Below are positions 5,157 to 11,176 of a stretch of 11,176 nt of DNA, piece after piece (position 1 is the stretch's first letter; the number at the start of each line of letters is the position of its first letter). This DNA comes from CAYGZQ01 sp964354375 [NCBI: uncultured Planctomycetota bacterium] (lineage in GTDB: Bacteria > JAJVIF01 > JAPKYR01): the NCBI GenBank assembly GCA_964354375.1, contig CAYGZQ010000093.1, positions 1 through 11,176 of the forward strand, read 5' to 3'. The notes below the pieces were generated by a model that saw only the letters and a list, made by a program, of their open reading frames with translations, was not told where the DNA came from and searched no databases. Made by a program: the position numbers and the translations under genes.

Positions 5157-8063
5157 CTATCTCCCGTCAAGATGGTCTTCCCGCACCTTCTTCTTCGTCT
5201 TGAGCAGACGACCGAGTGAGTCTTCCGCCGCCTGGTCGTCTGCGGGAGTTTCCGGTTTCCGAGCGGAGAACCCTCCCCTTGTGACGGGAGACCTGGGACG
5301 AGTGCTGGAGAGAATCTCGCGTATTCGTTCGTCAGTTTCCGATGAGGGAGATTGCGGGATCTCAGGCCTGGCGGTGAGGCGGTACTGCTCCTTCACTTTC
5401 TTGAGCTGATCGATATGCGACGGTTTCTCGCGGGCGGCCGATCTGGCGGAGAGCGCAGACTTGATGAAGGCCCCGACCCTCTCGCGGACGTACGCGGTTG
5501 ATTCCCCCGTGATGCTGAGGCGGCGCACTGCGATGTCAAGCGGCAGAGCACAGATCGCGACCAGAAGAAGGTAGTACCAGAGGTCGAAGTAACGGTTGAT
5601 CGGGACGGTCGTGCTGCGAAACACGTCTGAGGGAGGCAGGGACATTTTTCCGCCCGTTGTGTCGGCGAGCTGGGACAGGAGAAACAAGTTGGGACCGGTC
5701 TGGTCGTATTCCGGCGGAAAGCTGACCGAGAATCCGCTTGACACCTGGTCGATCACATTGCCCTCAGGGTCCTCCCGATAGATATTGGCCAGGTATGTGC
5801 CCACTTCGGTCGCATCGATCGATTCCTCATATCGGCCTGGGGCGACCTGAAAGAGGCTGATCTCCATCGTCTCGGAGCCCGGGCACACGACGGAGGCCTT
5901 GATCAATGCGTCGGTGGCGATATCCCCGCCGGAATCGAACGCGTCGACCGATATGTACGCCTGCCCTCCCCTGAAGTAGATGTTCGGCACGAGGTTGCCC
6001 TGCATCTCGCTCCCGACGAGCCATCGGACGGACTGTGTCCACATCTGCTCGAATCCGGGCCAGTTGATCCAGCCCGCCGCCCAGTGAGCCTTGGCATCGG
6101 ACGTAAACGCGAGGCTCCTCCCGAGCCCGTACTGCCAGTGCGCCAGGAGAGGATCGTCGCGATGTGTCGATAGTGCCTCGGTGGCAAGCGATTTAATATT
6201 GGTAGCCACATATCCGAGTAGGGGTGGCGATGATTTGAAATCGATCGCCTCCGTCGCGGGGGAAACCTGTTTCGCGACCGCAGTGAACGGCTCCTCCACC
6301 AGCGCGCGTTTCGACATCTGGAACGTCTCTTTCGTGAAAATCTGCGGCACCGCCTGAAGTGAGTCGCACTGGTAGTAGCTCCCGCCGCCCCAGTTGGCGA
6401 GGTCCTGCGCCAGTGGAACGTTTGCGTCGGTCCCCACGGCTATCGTCGTCAGGGTGATTCCATGGCTGTTCATGTCGTTGGCGAGCCCTTTGAAATCGAA
6501 CGGCATGGAGATGTAATCCGAGAGGACTATCATGTGCCGCACATTGGCGTTCGATTTTTTCAGCTCCTCGAATCCACTGTTCATGCCCGGCCAGATGTCG
6601 CTCCCGCCCCCTGCCGTGATCGCGCCGATCGTGTTTATGATGCCGGCCTTGTCCTGCACTTTTGTGAGCGGGACCATCGGACGCGTGCTGAAATCGTAGG
6701 CGATAACCGCCAGCTCGTCGCTTTTATCCAGAAGCTCCACGACAAGCCTGCATGCGTTTTTCACGATCTCCACTTTCTGGGAGCTGTCCGGACCCACCCC
6801 GCCCATACTTCCCGAGCAATCGATCATCAGGCAGATCGCGATCGACGGCATGTAGCCCTTGTTGGACAGATCGAAATCGACCGGCAGCATCTCCTCGATC
6901 GGGGTGCGGAAATATCCGCCCGGACCGAACGAGTTCTCCCCCCCGATCATCGCGAATCCGCCCCCGAGATTGCGGACGTACGACTGGTAATTCCTCATCG
7001 TGTCCGGCATCAAAAGCTCCGCGCCGACGTCGCTGAACATGATCGCATCGTAGGGCGCCATGCCGACAAGACCGGTCGGCAGACCGGAGAGGTCCACGAA
7101 GTCGGCACGTATGCCCTCTTTCTGAAGCGCGTGCACGAGGAACGGGCGCTCGCCGGGATCTCCCGAGACGTAGCAGATTCTCGGGCTCCCCTCCACTACT
7201 GTGTAGTCGATCGCCTGGTTGTTCTCGGCCTCCATGTCCCCGTCGGCAAGCACCTGGACCCGGTAGCTGTAGAATCCGCCTTCGGTCTGACGTCTCGGAA
7301 ACGTGAACACGTTTTTGCCCGGAACGAGATGCACCTTCTGCTCGCCTATACGCTTCTCGTTCTCGTATACCTCGACCACCGCGTCGGTTTCGCCCTGCGA
7401 CTCGATGACCGCCCTGACGTCGAACATCTCGTTCTCCTGCACTCGTCTGGGCAGAATCAGCCGTCCCGCGGAGACCTCGCCCTGCGTGGGCTCTCCGAAC
7501 GGCACTGTGTCGATCTCCACTCCCCTGTTGGCGGCAATGCGGGCCGCCGTCATCGCGTCGCCTATGTTCTCGTTCCCGTCAGACAGGACCACGATCCTCC
7601 CGCTTGCGTCGTTCGGAAGACTTGCCAGGGCAAGATTGATCGCGCCGGAGAGATTGCTGAAATCGGGCCTCAGGTCGCTGGCCAGAATGTCGAAATCCTT
7701 CAAATCGGTCCCCAGGTTGGCCTCCACCAGCGCGTCGCGACCGAAAGCCACCACACCGCCTCGTTTCCGCTCGTTGTCGCATTTCTCGGACGCCTGCCGG
7801 ACATAGTCGAGCATCTTCGACCTGCTTCCCTCCCCCACCGAATGGCTGCCGTCCAGCACGAAGTAAACGGCGAGCCGGTCGGAAGCCTCGACAAGCCTCG
7901 TGTCCGCCAGGGCCAGGATTATCGACGCGAGAATCGCAAGACGGAGTACCAGGCTGAGCGCCCGTTGCCACCGCCCCATGTCGCTGAAGCTGAGGAAATG
8001 GAGTAGGACAAAGAATGGGACAACCAGAAAAAACCAGAGCGCTTGTGGTGATCCGAAATCCAT
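5157..8063 (-). CDS. Membrane vWA/GATase-like protein, downstream paralogue (vwaA)
   Basis: 968 residues. Two membrane helices (about 8-24 and 36-54) flank a short basic loop. They are followed by vWA domain 1 with D71-G-S-H-S75 and SDG (161-163), a beta-sandwich (about 200-290), and a class I glutamine-amidotransferase-like domain (about 294-395) with GGENSFG but no nucleophile cysteine elbow. Then come vWA domain 2 (about 405-560) with D415-C-S-G-S419, Ser488 where Thr is usual and SDY (515-517) instead of SDG, a conserved block (611-690), a second sandwich (about 690-785), a helix (about 827-846) and a basic cytoplasmic tail. Positive-inside logic puts residues 55-823 outside the cytoplasm. 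No enzyme activity is evident; a metal-dependent adhesion, sensing or scaffold role is inferred from vWA domains. Overall it resembles what I recall as the DUF1355/PF07090 vWA family. ATG at 8063 has a G-run seven bases upstream. It lies 45 bases after its paralogue, so co-transcription is likely. Confidence 0.92.
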   Translation of the reverse strand: MDFGSPQALWFFLVVPFFVLLHFLSFSDMGRWQRALSLVLRLAILASIILALADTRLVEASDRLAVYFVLDGSHSVGEGSRSKMLDYVRQASEKCDNERKRGGVVAFGRDALVEANLGTDLKDFDILASDLRPDFSNLSGAINLALASLPNDASGRIVVLSDGNENIGDAMTAARIAANRGVEIDTVPFGEPTQGEVSAGRLILPRRVQENEMFDVRAVIESQGETDAVVEVYENEKRIGEQKVHLVPGKNVFTFPRRQTEGGFYSYRVQVLADGDMEAENNQAIDYTVVEGSPRICYVSGDPGERPFLVHALQKEGIRADFVDLSGLPTGLVGMAPYDAIMFSDVGAELLMPDTMRNYQSYVRNLGGGFAMIGGENSFGPGGYFRTPIEEMLPVDFDLSNKGYMPSIAICLMIDCSGSMGGVGPDSSQKVEIVKNACRLVVELLDKSDELAVIAYDFSTRPMVPLTKVQDKAGIINTIGAITAGGGSDIWPGMNSGFEELKKSNANVRHMIVLSDYISMPFDFKGLANDMNSHGITLTTIAVGTDANVPLAQDLANWGGGSYYQCDSLQAVPQIFTKETFQMSKRALVEEPFTAVAKQVSPATEAIDFKSSPPLLGYVATNIKSLATEALSTHRDDPLLAHWQYGLGRSLAFTSDAKAHWAAGWINWPGFEQMWTQSVRWLVGSEMQGNLVPNIYFRGGQAYISVDAFDSGGDIATDALIKASVVCPGSETMEISLFQVAPGRYEESIDATEVGTYLANIYREDPEGNVIDQVSSGFSVSFPPEYDQTGPNLFLLSQLADTTGGKMSLPPSDVFRSTTVPINRYFDLWYYLLLVAICALPLDIAVRRLSITGESTAYVRERVGAFIKSALSARSAAREKPSHIDQLKKVKEQYRLTARPEIPQSPSSETDERIREILSSTRPRSPVTRGGFSARKPETPADDQAAEDSLGRLLKTKKKVREDHLDGR

Positions 8064-8067
8064 GCTT

Positions 8068-8097
8068 ATGCCCCCCCTGCAGTGCCCCCCGGACGGT
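8068..8097. repeat. Degenerate copy of the C/G-rich repeat before vwaA
   Basis: ATGCCCCCCCTGCAGTGC followed by a C-run and GGACGGT matches the 41-base unit found at 11071-11176, but it lacks the central C8-AA-G8 palindrome. It fills most of the 45-base gap between the two vWA genes, and its G-run on the minus strand may double as the vwaA ribosome binding site. Confidence 0.55.
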
Positions 8098-8108
8098 AAA
8101 GAGAGAGG

Positions 8109-11024
8109 CTATGGCTTGTGGTCGTCGCCCCTGAGACGTTTCTTGGCCCTGAGGAGACGATCGAGCGAACCTTCTTCGTCGGGTTTTCCGTGCTCGGGCT
8201 CCCTGCGCGGACGCTCGCCTACGGTTCTTCTCGGCACCGGGAGCCTGTCCTCGGAGTCGTATTTTTTCTGCGCCAGAATCTGCCTGACACGTTTGTCCAC
8301 CTCGGCTGAACCGCCGGCGATGTCGTCTGATCCCGCGGTCAGGCGATACTGTTCCTTCACTTTCTTGAGATGATCGATGTGGGTCGGCGCCTCACGTTCC
8401 CGCGCACTTCTTGTCAGGATAGCCGTCACCGCGCTCGCCACCCGCTCGCGGACATACTGAAGCGATTCGCCCGTCAGGCTGAGACGCCGAACGGCGATAT
8501 CTATCGGAAGCAGGCATATCGCAGCGATCAGAAGGTAGTACCAGAGATCGAAATACCGGCTGACCGGCTGGTTCGTGTGCCGGAAAACCTCCGCAGCCGA
8601 TGCCGCGAGCTGCCCGCCGGTCGCGTCGGCCAGCTGCGAAAGCAGGAACATGTCGGGTCCGCTTTTCTCGAACTCAGGGGGGTAGCTCACGGAGAACCCG
8701 CTGGAGACCTGGTCGATTACGCTGCCGTCTTCGTCCTCCTGGAAAATGTTCACGAGGTAGCTTCCGATTTCCGTCGCGTCGATCGATGCCTCATATCGTC
8801 CCGGCGCCACCTGGAAAAGGTTCAGCTCCTTGACATCGGATTCCGGGCACGCCACCTTTGCCCTTATCGCGGCGTCGGTGATGATCTCACCCCTCGAATC
8901 GATGGCGTCGACCGAAATATACGCCTTCCCTGCCCTGAAATAGATGTTCGGCACGAGATTGCCGGCCATCTGGCCCCCCACAAGCCATCTCGCCGCCTGC
9001 GTCCACATCTGCCTGTAACCGCCCCATTGCAGCCATCCCGCCCCCCAGTGAGCTTTCGCGTCCGACGTAAACGCGAGACTTCTCCCCAGGCCGTACTGCC
9101 AGTGCGCAAGCAGCGGATCGGTGCGATGCGTTGTCAGAGCTTCGATGGCGAGCGGCTTGATGTTCGTCGCCACATAGCCCAGAAGCGGCGGCGACGATGT
9201 GAAATCGATGCCTTCAGTTGTCGGCGAGACCTGGTTTCTGAGAGGCACGAACGGTTCTTCCACGAGGGCGCGGTTCGACATCAGGAAGGTCTCTTTCGTG
9301 AATATCTGCGGGACCTGCTGGATGCTCTGTGTCATGTAGTGATTCCCGCCGCCCTTTTTCGCCAGGTCCGCCATCAACTCCAGATTCGCGTCCGATCCCA
9401 CCGACACGGTGGTCACCGTGATGTCGGCGTCGTTTATCTGCTTCAGCAGGCCATCGAAATCCGCCCACGCAGTCACACCGTCGGACAGAATGATCATGTG
9501 CCGGATTTTCACGTCGGCGTTCCTGAGCGCCAGGTATCCCTGCTCCATGCCGGCATAGACCGATGTCCCGCCGCCGGCGCGCATGGTCCCGATCTGGTTG
9601 ATGACCCCTCGCTTGTCCCTCAACTGCTGAAAATTCACAACCCATTGCGCCGCGAAGTCGAAACACACGACACCGAGCTGGTCGGTCTCGTCGAGAAGGT
9701 CAACGACAAGCCTGCACGCTTCCTTGCAGATCTCGACCTTCTCCACCCCGCCCTCCATCATGCCCATGCTGCCGGATTTGTCGACGACGAGGCAGATACC
9801 GATCGAGGGCATGTACTCTTTCTTGGTCAGATCGAGATCGACGGGAAGCATCTCCTCGATCGGAGTCCGGAAATATCCGCCCGGTCCGAAGGAGTTCTCT
9901 CCCCCGATCATCGCGAACCCGCCCCCGAGGTCTCTCACGAACGACTGGTACGACTTCATCGTGTCCGGCATGAGAAGCTCCGCGCCCACGTCGCTGAACA
10001 TGATGACATCGTAGGGCGCCATGCCTATGAGACTGGTCGGAAGCCCGGAGATGTCCTTGAACTCGGCGACGATGCCCTCACGGCGCAGCGCGTCGACCAT
10101 GTACGGTCTTTCGTTCGGGTCCCCCGAGACGTAGCACACCTTGGGATGACCCTCGACTATGGTGTAGTCCACCGCCTTGTTGTTCTCGGCTTCCACGTCG
10201 CCGTCCGCCAGTACCTGCACGCGATAGCCGTAGAACCCGCCCTCGGTTTGCTGCCGCGGAAACGTGAACACGTTTTTTCCCGGAACGAGATGCACCCGCT
10301 GCGTTCCGATCAGCTTCTCGTTCTCGTACACCTCGATCGTCGCGTCGGTCTCCCTTTCCGACTCGACCACCGCGCGCACATCGAACATTTCGTCCTGCTC
10401 GACTCTTCGCGGCAGGATGATGCGTCCCGCCGCGACCTCGCCCGCCATCGGCTGTCCGAAAGGCACAGTGTCGATCTGAATGCCTCTGTTCGCCGCGATG
10501 CGCGCCGATGTCACTGCGTCTCCGAGATTCTCGTTGCCGTCGGAGAGCACGACGATCCTCGCGCCCGTGTCCGGAGGCAGGCTCGCCAGCGCCAGACCTA
10601 TCGCGCTCGAAAGATCGGTAAAATCCGGCTTGATGTCCGACTCGACCGATGTGAAATCCTCAAGGTCGCTTCCCAGCTTTTCTTCCACGAACGAGTCGCG
10701 CCCGAAAGCGATGATCCCCGCCTGGTCCCGTTCTTTGTCCGAGCTTTGGAAGGCCTGCTCCATGTAATCCCGCATCGCCTGCATGCTCCCCTGCCCTACC
10801 GACCGGCTTCCGTCCCACAGAAAAAACACCGACAGCTTGTCCGACTTCTGGACAAGGCGCATGTCCGCGAGGGCGAGGATTATCCCCGACAAAATCAACA
10901 GCCGCAGAACGAGGCTCAGACCTCGCTGGAATCGTCCCATGTCGCTGAAGCTCCGATAGTGAAGCAGCACGAAGAACGGGACAACGAGGAAGAACCAGAG
11001 CGCCTGTGGAGTTCGGAAGTCCAT
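8109..11024 (-). CDS. Membrane vWA/GATase-like protein, upstream paralogue (vwaB)
   Basis: 971 residues, with the same layout as the gene that follows it and no gaps in the alignment for the first 420 residues. Helices lie at about 8-24, 36-54 and 826-845. vWA domain 1 has D71-G-S-R-S75 and SDG (161-163). The GATase-like domain (about 294-395) again lacks a catalytic cysteine. vWA domain 2 has a complete metal site: D415-K-S-G-S419, Thr487 in GGGT, and SDG (514-516). So this copy keeps canonical metal-binding residues where the other has drifted. The cytoplasmic tail carries HIDHLKKVKEQYRLTA and a terminal EGSLDRLLRAKKRLR. I chose ATG 11024, which aligns exactly with the paralogue start (MDFxxPQALWFFLVVPFF) and has a weak GAGA upstream. 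An in-frame start at 11144 would translate the repeat array and is unlikely. It is probably not the first gene of its operon; upstream sequence is outside the window. Confidence 0.92.
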   Translation of the reverse strand: MDFRTPQALWFFLVVPFFVLLHYRSFSDMGRFQRGLSLVLRLLILSGIILALADMRLVQKSDKLSVFFLWDGSRSVGQGSMQAMRDYMEQAFQSSDKERDQAGIIAFGRDSFVEEKLGSDLEDFTSVESDIKPDFTDLSSAIGLALASLPPDTGARIVVLSDGNENLGDAVTSARIAANRGIQIDTVPFGQPMAGEVAAGRIILPRRVEQDEMFDVRAVVESERETDATIEVYENEKLIGTQRVHLVPGKNVFTFPRQQTEGGFYGYRVQVLADGDVEAENNKAVDYTIVEGHPKVCYVSGDPNERPYMVDALRREGIVAEFKDISGLPTSLIGMAPYDVIMFSDVGAELLMPDTMKSYQSFVRDLGGGFAMIGGENSFGPGGYFRTPIEEMLPVDLDLTKKEYMPSIGICLVVDKSGSMGMMEGGVEKVEICKEACRLVVDLLDETDQLGVVCFDFAAQWVVNFQQLRDKRGVINQIGTMRAGGGTSVYAGMEQGYLALRNADVKIRHMIILSDGVTAWADFDGLLKQINDADITVTTVSVGSDANLELMADLAKKGGGNHYMTQSIQQVPQIFTKETFLMSNRALVEEPFVPLRNQVSPTTEGIDFTSSPPLLGYVATNIKPLAIEALTTHRTDPLLAHWQYGLGRSLAFTSDAKAHWGAGWLQWGGYRQMWTQAARWLVGGQMAGNLVPNIYFRAGKAYISVDAIDSRGEIITDAAIRAKVACPESDVKELNLFQVAPGRYEASIDATEIGSYLVNIFQEDEDGSVIDQVSSGFSVSYPPEFEKSGPDMFLLSQLADATGGQLAASAAEVFRHTNQPVSRYFDLWYYLLIAAICLLPIDIAVRRLSLTGESLQYVRERVASAVTAILTRSAREREAPTHIDHLKKVKEQYRLTAGSDDIAGGSAEVDKRVRQILAQKKYDSEDRLPVPRRTVGERPRREPEHGKPDEEGSLDRLLRAKKRLRGDDHKP

Positions 11025-11040
11025 AGCTATCTCGAAGCCG

Positions 11041-11176
11041 CCCCCCTGCAGGTTCCCCCACGTGCGAGGGACGGTGTAATGCCCCCCCTGTAGTCCCCCC
11101 CCAAGGGGGGGACGGTGTAATGCCCCCCTGTAGTCCCCCCCCAAGGGGGGGGACGGTGTAATGCCCCCCCTGTAGT
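11041..11176. repeat. 41-base C/G-palindrome tandem repeat array
   Basis: ACGGTGTAATG recurs at 11071, 11112 and 11153, exactly 41 bases apart. This gives two full units and a third cut by the window end, plus a degenerate unit at 11041-11070. Each unit is ACGGTGTAATG, a C-run, TGTAGT, then eight Cs, AA and seven or eight Gs. The C8-AA-G8 part forms a perfect hairpin: 11133-11154 has 10-base arms ending GTC.../...GAC. The array lies just upstream of vwaB and probably continues beyond the window. Homopolymer lengths may be uncertain in the assembly. Confidence 0.8.

Noticed and set aside
8370-11093. 907-codon open frame on the plus strand opposite vwaB
   Set aside because: It is antisense to a clear membrane vWA gene, has a His/Arg-rich composition typical of reverse-complement frames in high-GC genes, and shows no domain. 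The 514-codon plus frame at 6462-8006 opposite vwaA is the same artefact.
11025-11144. 40-residue N-terminal extension of vwaB from a start at 11144
   Set aside because: The extension translates the 41-base repeat array (Gly-rich and repetitive), and the paralogue begins exactly at the aligned internal methionine.
11041-11176. CRISPR array
   Set aside because: The 41-base units are directly adjacent without unique spacers, and no cas genes are present.

Overview
The window is bacterial chromosomal DNA of moderately high GC. It has Shine-Dalgarno sites, sigma70-like promoters, a CCA-encoding tRNA-Leu and a type II lipoprotein signal. Nothing in it is phage- or plasmid-like. The mix of large vWA/glutamine-amidotransferase-like membrane proteins, a two-half ABC-2 permease, D-x-N-G repeat membrane proteins and palindromic intergenic repeats resembles poorly cultured phyla (Planctomycetota, Armatimonadota, Hydrogenedentota-like lineages). 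I cannot assign a phylum from sequence alone.

Left part (1-2456). Two minus-strand single genes come first: an unrecognised basic-tailed protein (21-608) behind a near-consensus promoter, and a small membrane-anchored protein built of about 22-residue D-x-N-G repeats (811-1296) behind a perfect TATAAT. The 458 bases from 1297 to 1754 hold no protein gene. They hold that promoter, a long imperfect hairpin (1446-1494), tRNA-Leu(CAA) with its own promoter, and a divergent extended -10 promoter. The latter probably reads into a plus-strand lipoprotein gene (1755-2456), which runs convergently into the next block.

Right part (2479-11024). All genes are on the minus strand. In transcription order they are two tandem paralogues of about 970 residues (vwaB 11024-8109, then vwaA 8063-5157, 45 bases apart), a 73-base imperfect palindrome (5072-5144), then an ABC ATPase (4970-4206) coupled by an ATGA overlap to a 576-residue ABC-2 permease (4209-2479). 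The ABC pair has its own candidate promoter with a dyad between -35 and -10. vwaB is preceded by a 41-base tandem repeat rich in C8-AA-G8 palindromes that runs off the window. A degenerate copy of the same repeat lies just before vwaA.

The two large proteins share one layout: two N-terminal membrane helices, a vWA domain, a beta-sandwich, a GATase-like domain without a nucleophile cysteine, a second vWA domain, a C-terminal sandwich, a third membrane helix, and a basic cytoplasmic tail with conserved short motifs. By analogy with Bat/MoxR/DUF58-type systems they may form a paired envelope sensor or scaffold working with a cytoplasmic partner outside the window, possibly with the adjacent exporter. 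That link is inference. The most notable points are the tandem duplication with divergence concentrated in the vWA domains, and the palindromic repeats that punctuate this block.
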